DNA from: Candidatus Methanophaga sp. GoMg3.2
GTDB lineage: Archaea; Halobacteriota; Syntropharchaeia; Alkanophagales; Methanospirareceae
DNA: 11,931 nt
Assembly: GCA_013180565.1 (NCBI GenBank)
Contig: QBUN01000380.1
Location: 1-11,931, forward strand
Direction: 5' to 3'
Positions 1 to 9,878 of the stretch are shown piece after piece. Position 1 is the first letter of the stretch. Each line of letters opens with the position of its first letter. The translations under genes were made by a program, and so were the position numbers. The notes beneath the pieces were generated by a model, which worked only from the letters and a program-made list of their open reading frames with translations, was not told where the DNA came from and searched no databases.

Positions 1-178
1 AAGTACCCAGTACGTATTCGGGCGCATTTGCAGTGACATTTACAGTAGCTTCGGTGTCCTGTGCAGCCAAACCAATAATCCCCGAAGAGCAGACAATCGC
101 TGCCAGAATGCAAATGACTGCACTTCTCGCAAGGATTCTTTTTTCGAACTTTTTTTTATACTTCTCGTTTTCTCTCAT
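1..178 (-). CDS. N-terminus of a secreted protein, cut by the window edge
   Basis: Only the first 59 codons are present; the gene runs off the left edge. The start ATG (178-176) has a good ribosome site, GGTGAT, four bases upstream. The protein opens with a basic stretch (MRENEKYKKKFEKRILAR), then a hydrophobic core of about 20 residues (residues 20-39, including AVICILAAIVCSSGIIGLAA), then AQDTEATVNVTANAPEYVLGT, which has the look of a mature secreted domain beginning after an Ala-x-Ala-like cleavage site. An N-V-T glycosylation sequon follows the signal. This fits a surface or S-layer-like archaeal protein, but 20 mature residues are too few to name a family. It has its own promoter and is separated from the CobN cluster by a terminator-like hairpin, so it is probably a separate transcription unit. 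I do not recognise the gene. Confidence 0.72.
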   Translation of the reverse strand, partial: MRENEKYKKKFEKRILARSAVICILAAIVCSSGIIGLAAQDTEATVNVTANAPEYVLGT

Positions 179-182
179 TTAT

Positions 183-227
183 ATCACCGTTCATTTATAT
201 TTCGTTCACACCGTCACCTTAAAAACC
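183..227 (-). promoter_or_regulatory. TATA box and ribosome site for the secreted-protein gene
   Basis: On the minus strand GGTTTTTAAGG (227-217) is a good archaeal TATA-like box. Its centre is about 44 bases before the ATG at 178, which predicts transcription starting near 196 and an 18-base leader. That leader holds GGTGAT (188-183). A second AT-rich stretch, AAATATAAAT (about 204-195), is too close to the start to be the better candidate. Confidence 0.45.
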
Positions 228-261
228 TCCCATTTTTGGTAACACCTATGACCAAAACGGG
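219..261 (-). terminator. Hairpin plus T-run ending the CobN-side operon
   Basis: Read on the minus strand, CCCGTTTTGGT (261-251) and ACCAAAAATGGG (240-229) pair as seven bases, a small internal loop and three more bases around a 10-base loop. GAGG and TTTTT follow directly. It sits 14 bases after the stop of the 54-residue gene and just before the next promoter, which is where a terminator is expected. The T-run also forms part of the next gene's TATA box. Confidence 0.4.
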
Positions 262-274
262 TAAGAAAGGTGGC

Positions 275-439
275 TTAAAACCCAACATAAAGTTGATAAT
301 CTGCGATAAACCAAGATCCTAACTCACCTTTTATTGCATCCACTCTTTCATCTAGTTCGCTTGTGCAATCTTCTTCAGCTATATCCATATCCCGAAGTAG
401 CAAAAACAACGCCTTTAGCGTTCTTGTCATCTCACCCAT
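275..439 (-). CDS. Small 54-residue protein, last gene of the CobN operon
   Basis: The frame encodes 54 residues, beginning MGEMTRTLKALFLLLRDMD and ending FIADYQLYVGF. Its ATG lies 11 bases after the stop of the CobN-like copy B. The ribosome site GGGTGA sits in that gap, overlapping the upstream stop (TAG-GGTGA), which suggests translational linkage. The protein is predicted soluble: an amphipathic helix (residues 4-18), an acidic middle (DIAEEDCTSELDERVD) and an aromatic C-terminus. There is no signal peptide or membrane helix, so it should be cytoplasmic, unlike the two large proteins before it. It has one cysteine and no obvious metal site. I do not recognise a family. Reality rests on the ribosome site, the tight spacing and the terminator-like hairpin just after it. 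Confidence 0.55.
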   Translation of the reverse strand: MGEMTRTLKALFLLLRDMDIAEEDCTSELDERVDAIKGELGSWFIADYQLYVGF

Positions 440-450
440 TCACAGTCACC

Positions 451-1140
451 CTATTTTTTTCTGTGTTTAAGCCCTAATCCTATACCAATCAGTACCAAAA
501 CCACAATCACTGCTATAATTCCCATCAGCGGGGCACCGGATATAGGAAATGCTGGTGATGCTTCTTCCACTGGCTTCTCCTCTTTCATTACTTTACCTCT
601 TTTCTCCGATGTTACCTCAGGCGGTTTCTTTAGCTCTTCGCCTGTTTTGCTCACGCCCGTTGTTTCAGTCGCATTAATGACCCCTTTATCCGGTTCTGTT
701 TCTGTTTCTGTTTCTGTTTCTGTTTCTTCTCCTGTTTCCGTACTCTTACGAGACCAGCTCCCGCCACCACCCGAGGAATATGTACTCTGTTCCGTAGATT
801 GCTCTAGAGCCGAAGCAGAAACTATACCCTGCATATAATCTTGCAACAGCACGTTCCCACAGGTATGATGACAGCATGTAACGCCGTATTCATCAACCGA
901 TTTTTGGTATGTCTCTGCAAGGTTGGTCTTTACGTCTTCTGACGGATCCCAATAACCTTTTCTTATCGTTTCGAGCATTCTCGCGGTGATTGATTGTTGT
1001 GCATAAGGGTTGTTGCTGTCGAAGAACTCATTTAAACCTAGATCGTATTTGTCCTGGACATAGACGTCATAAACTCGATTCCACATGTCTTCTGTGATTA
1101 GGTCTGGCGTAACAACATCCCACATCCACAAATCCTCTAC
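451..1140 (-). repeat. Near-identical 3' end shared with copy A (matches 5067-5740)
   Basis: The last roughly 0.7 kb of the two CobN-like genes align closely in DNA, including silent positions. For example 970-1038 and 5568-5636 are identical over 69 bases, and the anchor and linker segments differ at only a few percent of sites. The middle of the proteins is far more diverged. This is a direct repeat from tandem duplication, probably kept alike by recombination. Confidence 0.8.
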
Positions 1141-4100
1141 GAAAGTGGCCATATACCTTGTTCCATCGTATCCATGCTCCATCATTCCTTGAATCCATTT
1201 CGGATTGCAGTATCTTGCACGGAGTTCTCTATTTAAGAATCGGTTCAATGTTTCAACTTTTGGATTGCTTTGTTCTCTTAGGTTAGTTATATACAGATCA
1301 GGCGCATTTCCTGTGACACTTTTAACAGCTAAATTCAACCCGCCAAAATAAGTAGCAACCATTGGGTGATCCAATACGCCGTAAAGGTTCGAACTGCGGC
1401 TGAAAACACTTATTTCTACGCCTTTGAGATTCTGCGTGAACAGATCGGTTAGATGTTCGCCCCAAATCTCTTCTCCGTATACGTAACCCATCCGGTCAAT
1501 ATAGAGTTCTGCAAGTTTTTCTGTATCTTCCCACGTATCGCTTGCCGGGATTGCATTTTGCAGTCCTGGTGTATACGAATCAGGCGGAGGCGAGAATATC
1601 CGTGCCATCGAGAGATTACGTGCCTCCGATACGTTGTAGCCCGCATCTATCAATGCCCGATAAATCAATTCCGAATCTTCTTTGACATAATTGGGATACT
1701 CGGTATCGTTCGATTGAGCAGCTAAGCGAACTGCTTTATCAATTAATTTGATTTTGCCGGAGAACATATCTCGGTATGCCCCCGAGGTCGTAACAACTAC
1801 GTCTATCCGCGGTCTCCCGAGTTCACTTGAATTTATCAGTTCAACTGTTTTCACACGCCCCCTCTTGTCCCAGATCGGCTTTACACCAAGTAAATAAAAT
1901 ATCTCTGATTCCATTATGCCCTGATGCCTCGATGTCTCTATTGACCAGAGTAAAAATGCTATCTTTCGTGGATACTTTCCGGTCTCATTAATACGCTGCG
2001 CCAATAGATGGTCTGCCATGACTTTACCAACTTCCCACGCTTCTTCTGTTGGTATAAGCCGCTCATCGAAGGTGCAGAGGTCTCTTCCAGTTGGCAGAGC
2101 GTCCGGGTTCCTTATGGGATCGCCATTGGGTCCAGGTGGAATATATTTACCTTCCAGAGCATCCAATATCCTTGGTATTTCAATAGTGCATGCCGCTATC
2201 CTGTTTGCATATTCTACTGCAAGAGTCAAATCTTGTGTGATGCCTAACGATACAATCCCCAAGACCTTATTTTGTGCATCCTCGGGACTTAAATCGTTGA
2301 GTAATACTTCAATTAGCAGCCTCGTTGTAACTCCTTCTGATGAATTTATCACAGAAACATTATGTTTAAATTCGTCACCGAGCATTGCCTCCACCAGTGC
2401 CACTAAACTATCACCGGTCGGCGGTTCGCTCAATGTATGCGAACCGTATGGCATGTATTCGGTCTTCAACTCTTGTAAGTAGTTACTCAATCGAATAAGA
2501 AATCCTTCAAATAGCATTGTGTTGCTTGCAATTACATTAAGATCAACTTCTAAGTCTCTATCGATGCTTAAATTTCTGCATTCATCCATTATTCTATCCT
2601 TATATCTCCCTTTCAATACCTCATCTGCTGCTTGATTATAGAAACTTATCTCCTGTTGCAAACTCGACAGATTCCCATACAAGCCAGATGGAACGATAGT
2701 TGGCGTCATAAAGTCCACAATGAGCATGTTAGCCCGCCGTCTGTCAAATATACCCTCCGCATCCATCGGAAGTACATGCGTCAATGGCATGTCCTGAAGT
2801 AGAATGGCACCCCAATCGTGTGCTGACAGACCGCACTCTTTGCCGGGCATCGCCTCTATACTCGTAAATATAGCAAAGATCGCATCAGCCTCAAATTCTT
2901 TCTTCAGCCAGAGATAGAATGCAAGACATTGATGGGTTGGTGGTATCGAACCGTTATAGTACATCACAGATTCATTCTGAAGCCATCCCCATGTGGGATC
3001 CGGAGCAAGCCATACGTTACCAAACTGAATCTTTGGGATGACAAGATATTGTCCGGTTTCATTTTCAAAAACCATGATCTCACCAGGTGGAGTTCCCCAT
3101 CGCTCTATCATTTCATTCCTTTTATTCTCAGGGAGTTCATCGAACCAGTCGAGGTATTCGCTCTTTGGTATCAGTATTACATTTCCCTGCTGTACCCTTT
3201 TATTCAGTTCTCCAGGTGCCCATGTCCCGAAATTGCTACCTTGATGTGCCATCAACTCAGCAAGCTCTGTTTTGTTTGGTAGTGGTTCGGTTCCGAGATC
3301 GTAGCCCCTCTCCTTCATTGCAACTAACAGATTCGTAAGACTCGCTTGTGCATCAAGATAATAATCAATGTCCGAGCCAACATTCGCCTTGCCTCCACCT
3401 GCGCTATAGTAGGGTATTACAATTTTCTTATCTGAATTATTCATGCGATGTAATCTCATCCACGAAATTGTTCGGTTTGTTAGCCAATCGATCTGGTAGT
3501 CAATTGGTTTGTTATATTCAACTTCAGTTATCGGATCAATTGCCTTTCCACAGATAACAATCGGCTCGATTATACCGTCCAACTCTGCAAAAGCTACCTG
3601 ATAAGATTGTATTGGTGGGACGCCATGAGGACCTGCTTCCCATTCCTCTTGGGTCATACTATAGAATAATCGAATCCCATTGAGTGCAGTAACATTCAAC
3701 TGCTGTAAATCCGCTATACCTTTTGATGCGTTTTTATAATAGAGCCGACTCCCACGGGATATGATAATAAGACTATCCACAACCGGCTTACCATCTTCCA
3801 TCAAATACTCAGTAGAATTTGGGTCGTGGTACGTATACGTTGAGACGATGGCATTCACATTTCTCGATTCAAATGATTCGATCAACACATTCAACAACGC
3901 AGAATCTCTGTCCATACGTTTATAACTGCCAGTTACAATTCCTACTGTTGGATTTGATGGATTATATCTACCCGTGGAATTATACCAGTCGAAATAACCG
4001 GTCGTATTCGTAAAAATCTCTGGTGCATAAGGATGGTAGATTCCATAAATTGGTCTTGATATTGGCGGTAATATTTCTGCGCTGACATTACAGAATTTAA

Positions 4101-5070
4101 CACCTATAAATACTACAAGACGTTTGGTGTTCTCCTCTGATGGATATTCTAAATACTTCTTGATGTCTGAATATTCTGGGTCTGAGAGGTTCACATTGTG
4201 CAGATTGAATGATTGTTCAGAGAGGCTGATCGCGATAACAACCGCATTGTTGTTTTTAGCATCATTGACTGTCTTAGTCAATTCTTCGACCACAGCAGGC
4301 GTAAGACAACATAAAAGAATTACATCTTGACCACTCAAATTGAAACTAACATTAACATTTGAACGCCCAAAATAGGTTGTTACATTCATCATATCGCTGA
4401 TGAAAGGATCATTCGATACCCTGTTCACAAGGGATATACCGTACGGTTGGGAGTGTACAAACGCAATTTTAGGTCTATCCTCTGACACTTTTGGCGGATC
4501 TGCAGCGGTCGTATTCCCACAAAACTTATTATCCAGATAGTTAATCAAATTCCGGATGTTCTCATCACCTCCATAGACCCAATATTTCGTTATGTTTATA
4601 TCATCCACAGTCCCAATGCTGATGTTTGTCGTCAGATTGTAAACGAAAACATCCGCACTTCTGTTTAGCGTATGATTTATGCTCGCAACGGTTTCGTTAT
4701 CGAGAGAGGCTAAGAAAACAACGCTTTCGTTATTGAAATCCGCCGATTTCGCTTCTGTTGCATTGTAGATTATGACTTCAATTGTAGCGTTCACAGCAGT
4801 ATCCATTGATGCGTTCTCAAGCGATAATAAATTTTCATCTGTTCCAAGCACAAACGTTATGCTATTTCTCTTAACCACCCTATCAGTGGTATTTACTACG
4901 GTATTCTCGGATACATTTACAGGCAATGTCAAATTTCCCGCCATTGCCACCGTAGCATTATCTCCCGACTGTGTCTGCGCAATCACTAATGGCGTAAATA
5001 TCTGTGCCATGAACAACACTAATATAAGCAATACGGCGAACCGCAGGTCATTCTGCTCACGCATCTTCAT
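451..5070 (-). CDS. CobN/ChlH-like secreted, membrane-anchored protein, copy B (degenerate chelatase motif)
   Basis: A 1539-residue relative of CobN (cobaltochelatase large subunit)/ChlH. The start ATG follows GGAGGAGAAG and overlaps the stop of copy A in ATGA, so the two are translationally coupled. Order: signal segment (about 9-32); an asparagine-rich domain with 14 N-x-S/T sequons (38-161); two related Rossmann-like segments ending near 185 and 328; the CobN core (about 340-1400), with PELDG-like AELDG near 496 and [10 protein letters not shown] near 556-565; C/H motif TCCHHTCGN (1398-1406); Gly/Ser and ET-repeat linker; one anchor helix (about 1512-1536) and basic tail. Where CobN/ChlH proteins carry HFGxHGxxEWxPGK, this one reads [13 protein letters not shown] (732-744): both histidines are gone, two residues are missing, but Glu and PGK remain. 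The GEGTQAKRR motif is reduced to AEGIFDRRR (771-779). No stop or frameshift interrupts the 4.6 kb frame, so it looks maintained, probably as a non-catalytic or altered partner of copy A. Confidence 0.88.
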   Translation of the reverse strand: MKMREQNDLRFAVLLILVLFMAQIFTPLVIAQTQSGDNATVAMAGNLTLPVNVSENTVVNTTDRVVKRNSITFVLGTDENLLSLENASMDTAVNATIEVIIYNATEAKSADFNNESVVFLASLDNETVASINHTLNRSADVFVYNLTTNISIGTVDDINITKYWVYGGDENIRNLINYLDNKFCGNTTAADPPKVSEDRPKIAFVHSQPYGISLVNRVSNDPFISDMMNVTTYFGRSNVNVSFNLSGQDVILLCCLTPAVVEELTKTVNDAKNNNAVVIAISLSEQSFNLHNVNLSDPEYSDIKKYLEYPSEENTKRLVVFIGVKFCNVSAEILPPISRPIYGIYHPYAPEIFTNTTGYFDWYNSTGRYNPSNPTVGIVTGSYKRMDRDSALLNVLIESFESRNVNAIVSTYTYHDPNSTEYLMEDGKPVVDSLIIISRGSRLYYKNASKGIADLQQLNVTALNGIRLFYSMTQEEWEAGPHGVPPIQSYQVAFAELDGIIEPIVICGKAIDPITEVEYNKPIDYQIDWLTNRTISWMRLHRMNNSDKKIVIPYYSAGGGKANVGSDIDYYLDAQASLTNLLVAMKERGYDLGTEPLPNKTELAELMAHQGSNFGTWAPGELNKRVQQGNVILIPKSEYLDWFDELPENKRNEMIERWGTPPGEIMVFENETGQYLVIPKIQFGNVWLAPDPTWGWLQNESVMYYNGSIPPTHQCLAFYLWLKKEFEADAIFAIFTSIEAMPGKECGLSAHDWGAILLQDMPLTHVLPMDAEGIFDRRRANMLIVDFMTPTIVPSGLYGNLSSLQQEISFYNQAADEVLKGRYKDRIMDECRNLSIDRDLEVDLNVIASNTMLFEGFLIRLSNYLQELKTEYMPYGSHTLSEPPTGDSLVALVEAMLGDEFKHNVSVINSSEGVTTRLLIEVLLNDLSPEDAQNKVLGIVSLGITQDLTLAVEYANRIAACTIEIPRILDALEGKYIPPGPNGDPIRNPDALPTGRDLCTFDERLIPTEEAWEVGKVMADHLLAQRINETGKYPRKIAFLLWSIETSRHQGIMESEIFYLLGVKPIWDKRGRVKTVELINSSELGRPRIDVVVTTSGAYRDMFSGKIKLIDKAVRLAAQSNDTEYPNYVKEDSELIYRALIDAGYNVSEARNLSMARIFSPPPDSYTPGLQNAIPASDTWEDTEKLAELYIDRMGYVYGEEIWGEHLTDLFTQNLKGVEISVFSRSSNLYGVLDHPMVATYFGGLNLAVKSVTGNAPDLYITNLREQSNPKVETLNRFLNRELRARYCNPKWIQGMMEHGYDGTRYMATFVEDLWMWDVVTPDLITEDMWNRVYDVYVQDKYDLGLNEFFDSNNPYAQQSITARMLETIRKGYWDPSEDVKTNLAETYQKSVDEYGVTCCHHTCGNVLLQDYMQGIVSASALEQSTEQSTYSSGGGGSWSRKSTETGEETETETETETEPDKGVINATETTGVSKTGEELKKPPEVTSEKRGKVMKEEKPVEEASPAFPISGAPLMGIIAVIVVLVLIGIGLGLKHRKK
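694..727 (-). repeat. Hexanucleotide tandem repeat in the copy B linker
   Basis: TTCTGT (plus-strand reading) repeats about 5.7 times without interruption and encodes alternating Glu-Thr in the stalk before the membrane anchor. The matching place in copy A (5310-5339) has five units with alternating TTCTGT and TTCTGC. Perfect short-unit repeats of this kind tend to gain or lose units by slippage; in six-base steps this changes stalk length without breaking the frame. Confidence 0.85.
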
Positions 5071-8000
5071 CTTCTCCTCCGCTTATATCCTAATCCTATA
5101 CCGATTAGCACCAAAGCCACAATCACCGCTATAATTCCCATCAACGGGGCACCAGATATAGGGAATGCTGGCGATGCTTCTTCCACTGGCTTCTCCTCTT
5201 TCATTACTTTACCTCTCTTCTCCGATGTTACCTCAGGCGGTTTCTTTAGCTCTTCGCCTGTTTTGCTCACGCCCGTTGTTTCTGTCGCATTAATGACCCC
5301 TTTATCCGGTTCTGTTTCTGCTTCTGTTTCTGCTTCTGTACTCCTACGAGACCCGCCCCCGCCGCCACCAGAGTAATATGTACTCTGTTCAGTTGATTGC
5401 TCTGGAGCCGAAGCAGAAACTATGCCCTGCATATAATCTTGTAACAGTACATTGCCACAGGTATGATGACAGCATGTAACGTCGTATTCTTCGACTGATT
5501 TCTGGTATGTCTCTGCCAGAGTGGTCTTTACGTCTTCTGGTGGATCCCAATAGCCTTTCCTTATCGCTTCGAGCATTCTCGCGGTGATTGATTGTTGTGC
5601 ATAAGGGTTGTTGCTGTCGAAGAACTCATTTAAACCGAGATCGTATTTGTCCTGGATATAGACGTCATAAACTTGATTCCACATATCTTCTGTGATTAGG
5701 TCTGGCGTAACGACATCCCAACCCCAGAGGTTTTCTAAGAACTTGTGGTCCATGTATCTCGCACCTGCATATCCATGCTCCATCATGCCCTCAATCCACT
5801 TTGGATTGAAGTATCTCGCATTCAGTTCCCGTCGCAAAAAGCTCTTCAAAGTCTCTGTCTTTGGAGCATGTGGATCTCTCAGGTTAGTAATATACAAATC
5901 AGGATTTTCTCCGGTTATACTCCTTACGGCCAGAGCCAATCCACCAAGATGCTGGAAGCAATCATCAGTGTCAAGAACGCCATAAAGGTTTGTGCTACGA
6001 CTGTGTACAGCACCATCGACCTCTGCAAGATTTTGACGGAACAGGTCTGCATTTGGCACACCCCACCCATCCTCTCCGTAGCTGTAGCCCATCCTACTTA
6101 TGTATAGGTCTGCGAGTTTTGTTTCATTTTCCCATGTATTGCTGGCGGAAATTGCATTTTCAAGCCCGGTACCGTAATTTCCCGGTGACGATGTAAACAC
6201 TCTCGTCATGGAGAGACTTTGCGCCTCTGATTCATTGTAGCCATTCGCAATCAACCACTCATATATCGCTTCTGTGTTCTCTTTAATATAGTTTGGATAG
6301 ATATCGTCCTCTGCTTGTGCCGCTAAACGAACCGCCTTATCCAGTAACTCGATTTTATCCGGGAAGGTATCTCTATATAACCCGGAACTTGCGAGTAGAA
6401 CATCGATCCTCGGTCTTCCCAGTTCACTGGACGATATGAGTTTGACATCTTTGACTTTGCCCTTTTTCCATATCGGTTTCACACCCAGCAGATAAAGGGC
6501 CTCTGACTCGGTAATCCCTTCATGTCTCATCGCCTCACATGCCCACAACACAAAGGCGACTTTCTTTGGATATGACCCATTATGCACCTCTTTATACTGA
6601 CTTAATAAGCTCTCAGCCATCTTTTTCCCCACTTCCCATGCTTCCGCTGTGGGTATAAGCCGTGAATCAAAGGAATAGAAATTATTCCCCGTTGGAAGTG
6701 CATCGGGATTTCTTATTGGGTCATTTCCAACCTTTGGTGGTACATACCGCCCACTAAGCCCATCGAGTACCCTTGGGACCTCAATTGTACTATTACTTAG
6801 ATTCTCTGCATATATTTTAGCGATCTTCAGATCTGCGGTCACGTTAGAAGAGATATTTCCGGATCCAAGTACCTTCTCCTGTGCTTCCTCTGGGCTTGTA
6901 TCATTGAATATAACCTCTTTCAAGAGTTCTTCCTGCACGGTACAGTTCTCATGGGCTGGATGCAAGACATGCCTATCCGGATATACCTCGGCAATATGAT
7001 TTGCAAAGTCTTCGCCAAGCATCGAGTTGACCATTGACACTAGCTTCCAATCCACAGGGGGCGAGCCGAGTATATGCAAACCATAAGGCATGAACTCATC
7101 TGCCAGCTCATGAAGATATAGGTGCAGTTCTCCGTTTATAAAAAACTCGAATTCCGTATCATTCTTCGCTCGGAGGTCTTGAGTAGATACACCCAAATCT
7201 TCACTCAGAGTGAGATTATCGTATAGCTCGGTTATCGTTTTTCGGTATTCCACTTTAATCGATCCATTTGCGCTAAGATATGCATGTATCTTCTCATGCA
7301 AAAGCGAGAAATTACCATATAGTCCGGATGCAACAATCGGCGGTATTAGATGATCCACGATGACTGCGTTTCCCCTCCTCTTTGCCTGCGTGCCCTCTCC
7401 AACTCCATCCATTATGTATGGATATACTATGGGGAGGTCCTGAATCAAAATAGCCGGCCAGCAGTCCATCACAAAAAGTCCACGCTCTTTTCCCGGTAGC
7501 CATTCCTGTGTTCCGTGTCTGCCAAAATGAATTATCGCATCCGCTCCAAACTCTTTCTCGAGCCAGAGATAAAACGCGATGTACTGATGATGCGGTGCAA
7601 GCTCTTTGCTGTGATATAGCACCGCTTGATCCTGCAACCACCCTCTAGTCGGCTGTGGCGCAAGAATCGCATTTCCAAAAGAGACCAATGGGATCACGAT
7701 ATACTTGCCGGTTGCATTCTCATAGACCATGATCTCGCCAGGAGGCTCGCCCCATTTATCGATAACCTCTTGCCGCTTATTCGCAGGAAGTGCATTAAAC
7801 CAGCCATTATACTCCGCGGCGGGGATCAAAATAACACTCTCGTTCTCCACCATCGCTTTTAGTTCCCCCGGCGCCCATGTCCCGATATTTCGCCCCTGGT
7901 GCAGCATCAAATCGAGAAGTTCCGTCTCTTCTGGTATCTCGCCTTCTACACCATATCCTTCTTCCTTCATCGCACTCAGGAGGTTACCTAGGCTTGGTAT

Positions 8001-9692
8001 TATATCCAAGTAGCTCGCGCCGAGATTATTTTTACCGCCACCGTGATTGTAATAGATTATCGCGATCCTCTTTTCTGTATTGTTCATACGACGCAGCTCT
8101 GTCCACGATAACATTCTATTCACCAACCAATCAACTTGCTCATTTATCGGTTCAAGAGGTCTAAACCCGATCTCTTCTGTCTCCGGATCGATTGCCCTTC
8201 CTCCTACAATGATGAATTCTGTCTGTCCGTCCAATTCAGGTTGTGCAATTGTATAGGGGACTCTGGCTGCTGCAACGCCTTCTTTACTCTCACGCCATTC
8301 TTCCGGTGTCATCGAATAGTCGATAACGGCATTTATTACAGGAACGTTAAGGCGTTTGAGTTCCGAAATACCCTTTTCGGGCTCTTTGCCATAAAATCTA
8401 AAGCAGCGGAGGCTTATAATGGCGTCAATGATCGTTTCATTCTCTCTGATGAAGTATTTATTTATTATATCAGGGTTTTTGTAATTGAGGAATGTGGGGA
8501 TTGTATTAAGTCCTCTTTCTTCTAATTCGCTAATAATTCTGTTCTCGATATTTATATCGCCTGTTTTATAATGGCTATCATAGAAGGCGATCCCTATCGT
8601 TGGTTCGTAGGGATGATATTTACCGGTTGCGTTATACCAATCGAGATATTCGGTCAAATTTTCAAATAACTTTTCCGAATCAGGATGATAGATACCTTCT
8701 AAAGGAGTACTTAGTGGCTCTTCAATGGTAGCATTTATCCCGCAGAATTCAACTCCGATATATGTGAGTAATCTTCTCACGTTTTCAATGCCGCCATTAT
8801 CCCAGTAATCTTCAACCCAGGGGTGCGCTGCCATATTGATCGTACCCAGGTAATCATATGCCCCTGGATGGATTAACATTACCGGAATACCCTTTTCTTT
8901 TGTCTTATTTAGTGCAGGTTCGATTTGTGTAATTCCCGCACCAATCATTTGTAGAAATATGAGTTCATAAGTGGTTAGATTGAGTTCTGGTGGCAAGCGC
9001 TTAGAGGAATATACAGTAACATTTAGGCTGCTGCTCTCTCCTGCTTTTATAAACATTGGTACGTAACTCTCTCCACCTACTATGAACACAACCTTTGGTC
9101 TATCTTCTTCCGCGAGCATTTGTGGATCTGCGGTATGCCCATAAAACAGGTTAGTCATGTATACGATGAGTTTCCTTATGTTCTCATCGCTACCGTAAAC
9201 CCAATAATTTGTGATGTTCTCATCTGTCACATTGCCAATGCTTATATTTGAACTGAGATTATATGCAAACACATACGCACTTTCGTTTATCGTCTGATTT
9301 ATGATTTCAATGGTTTCATTATCAAGAGAAGCTAAAAACACAACGCTTTCGTTGCTGAAATCACGCGATTTCGCTTCTGTTGCATTGTATATCCTAACTT
9401 CAATTGTAGCGTTCACAGCGGCATCTATTGATGCGTTGAAAAGCGATAATAAATTTTCATCCGTTCCAAGCACAAACGTTATTTCATTTCTCTTAATCAC
9501 TCCATCGGAGGTATTTAGTGCAGTATTCTCTGATACATTCGCAGGCAATGTCAAATTTCCAGCCATTGCCGCCGTATCATTATCTTCCGACTGTGCCTGT
9601 GCAACCACTAAAGGCACAAATATCTGCGCCATGAACAACACTAATACAAACAATACGACTAACCGCCTGCTATTCTTCTCCATCATTTTCAC
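5067..9692 (-). CDS. CobN/ChlH-like secreted, membrane-anchored metal-chelatase-family protein, copy A
   Basis: A 1541-residue CobN/ChlH-family protein that keeps the family's key motifs: [13 protein letters not shown] (551-563), [10 protein letters not shown] (701-710), [14 protein letters not shown] (722-735), [11 protein letters not shown] (763-773), then VDH (779-781). Cytoplasmic CobN lacks what surrounds this core: a signal segment (about 10-32), 14 N-x-S/T sequons between residues 46 and 161, a C/H motif TCCHHTCGN (1406-1414), a Gly/Ser and Glu/Thr-rich stalk, and one C-terminal helix (about 1514-1535) with basic tail. The core should therefore lie outside the membrane, tethered by the C-terminus. 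CobN inserts cobalt into hydrogenobyrinate diamide with ATP-using partners; none is seen here, so the true reaction and substrate are open (metal insertion, removal or tetrapyrrole binding). The frame opens at GTG 9692, which lies inside GAGGTGA, so the real start is probably ATG 9686 or 9683. It overlaps copy B by four bases. Confidence 0.9.
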   Translation of the reverse strand: MKMMEKNSRRLVVLFVLVLFMAQIFVPLVVAQAQSEDNDTAAMAGNLTLPANVSENTALNTSDGVIKRNEITFVLGTDENLLSLFNASIDAAVNATIEVRIYNATEAKSRDFSNESVVFLASLDNETIEIINQTINESAYVFAYNLSSNISIGNVTDENITNYWVYGSDENIRKLIVYMTNLFYGHTADPQMLAEEDRPKVVFIVGGESYVPMFIKAGESSSLNVTVYSSKRLPPELNLTTYELIFLQMIGAGITQIEPALNKTKEKGIPVMLIHPGAYDYLGTINMAAHPWVEDYWDNGGIENVRRLLTYIGVEFCGINATIEEPLSTPLEGIYHPDSEKLFENLTEYLDWYNATGKYHPYEPTIGIAFYDSHYKTGDINIENRIISELEERGLNTIPTFLNYKNPDIINKYFIRENETIIDAIISLRCFRFYGKEPEKGISELKRLNVPVINAVIDYSMTPEEWRESKEGVAAARVPYTIAQPELDGQTEFIIVGGRAIDPETEEIGFRPLEPINEQVDWLVNRMLSWTELRRMNNTEKRIAIIYYNHGGGKNNLGASYLDIIPSLGNLLSAMKEEGYGVEGEIPEETELLDLMLHQGRNIGTWAPGELKAMVENESVILIPAAEYNGWFNALPANKRQEVIDKWGEPPGEIMVYENATGKYIVIPLVSFGNAILAPQPTRGWLQDQAVLYHSKELAPHHQYIAFYLWLEKEFGADAIIHFGRHGTQEWLPGKERGLFVMDCWPAILIQDLPIVYPYIMDGVGEGTQAKRRGNAVIVDHLIPPIVASGLYGNFSLLHEKIHAYLSANGSIKVEYRKTITELYDNLTLSEDLGVSTQDLRAKNDTEFEFFINGELHLYLHELADEFMPYGLHILGSPPVDWKLVSMVNSMLGEDFANHIAEVYPDRHVLHPAHENCTVQEELLKEVIFNDTSPEEAQEKVLGSGNISSNVTADLKIAKIYAENLSNSTIEVPRVLDGLSGRYVPPKVGNDPIRNPDALPTGNNFYSFDSRLIPTAEAWEVGKKMAESLLSQYKEVHNGSYPKKVAFVLWACEAMRHEGITESEALYLLGVKPIWKKGKVKDVKLISSSELGRPRIDVLLASSGLYRDTFPDKIELLDKAVRLAAQAEDDIYPNYIKENTEAIYEWLIANGYNESEAQSLSMTRVFTSSPGNYGTGLENAISASNTWENETKLADLYISRMGYSYGEDGWGVPNADLFRQNLAEVDGAVHSRSTNLYGVLDTDDCFQHLGGLALAVRSITGENPDLYITNLRDPHAPKTETLKSFLRRELNARYFNPKWIEGMMEHGYAGARYMDHKFLENLWGWDVVTPDLITEDMWNQVYDVYIQDKYDLGLNEFFDSNNPYAQQSITARMLEAIRKGYWDPPEDVKTTLAETYQKSVEEYDVTCCHHTCGNVLLQDYMQGIVSASAPEQSTEQSTYYSGGGGGGSRRSTEAETEAETEPDKGVINATETTGVSKTGEELKKPPEVTSEKRGKVMKEEKPVEEASPAFPISGAPLMGIIAVIVALVLIGIGLGYKRRRR
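5310..5339 (-). repeat. Interrupted hexanucleotide repeat in the copy A stalk
   Basis: Five six-base units alternating TTCTGT and TTCTGC (plus-strand reading), encoding the (A/T)-E-T-E stretch before the anchor. This is the counterpart of the perfect repeat at 694-727 in copy B. Confidence 0.75.
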
Positions 9693-9728
9693 CTCAGAAA
9701 TGGTAAGATCAGAAACGGTATATAAAAC
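9691..9728 (-). promoter_or_regulatory. Promoter of the CobN A-B operon with a direct repeat
   Basis: On the minus strand GTTTTATATAC (about 9728-9718) is a strong TATA box, centred about 37 bases before ATG 9686. It predicts a transcript starting near 9697-9700 with a leader of only about 10-14 bases that begins around the ribosome site GAGGTGA (9697-9691). The plus-strand 12-mer TCAGAAAyGGTA occurs twice, at 9694-9705 and 9709-9720, spaced 15 bases start to start, between and over the TATA box and predicted start. A regulator bound there would block transcription. Confidence 0.55.
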
Positions 9729-9878
9729 TTTCTATTTCTCATTTTATGATAAGAGATATAACCCAATTGGCTAAGAAGGCTGAGAAGACTTCTCTATTCT
9801 CATAATAGTACAAAGGAAGATGAAAGAGAAACTACGAGATTCCACTGAGAAATACATTTCAAGAAAGAATAAGTGTTT
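9729..9878. other. Intergenic remainder between DUF2149 and CobN copy A
   Basis: AT-rich, with no convincing gene on either strand. It holds a small perfect palindrome, GAGAAGACTTCTC (9782-9794), and CCAATTGG (9764-9771). Neither is followed by a T-run on the minus strand, so I do not call a terminator. Minus-strand transcription from the three upstream genes may read through into the CobN pair, in addition to the local promoter. Confidence 0.5.

Noticed and set aside
694..727. Short-unit repeats as a CRISPR array
   Set aside because: The unit is six bases with no spacers and lies in frame inside a coding region.
2018..2482. Plus-strand open frame of 154 codons inside CobN copy B
   Set aside because: Opposite a clearly coding region of a known family; composition is Ser/Pro-rich in the way antisense frames are, with no domain or signals.
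451..5070. Copy B as a pseudogene
   Set aside because: Despite the lost chelatase motif, there is no stop or frameshift in 4.6 kb, it has a good ribosome site, and signal, anchor and C/H motif are kept.
7312..7641. Second minus-strand frame of 109 codons within CobN copy A
   Set aside because: It overlaps the codons of the conserved HFGRHG region in another frame and would require the core gene not to be translated there.
9301..9774. Plus-strand open frame of 157 codons opposite the start of CobN copy A
   Set aside because: It is the mirror of the conserved, sequon-rich coding strand; a similar mirror frame occurs opposite copy B (4772-5134), which follows from the duplication, not from coding. 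It has no ribosome site or recognisable domain.
9782..9794. GAGAAGACTTCTC as a terminator after the DUF2149 gene
   Set aside because: Six-base arms with a one-base centre cannot form a stable RNA hairpin, and no T-run follows on the minus strand.
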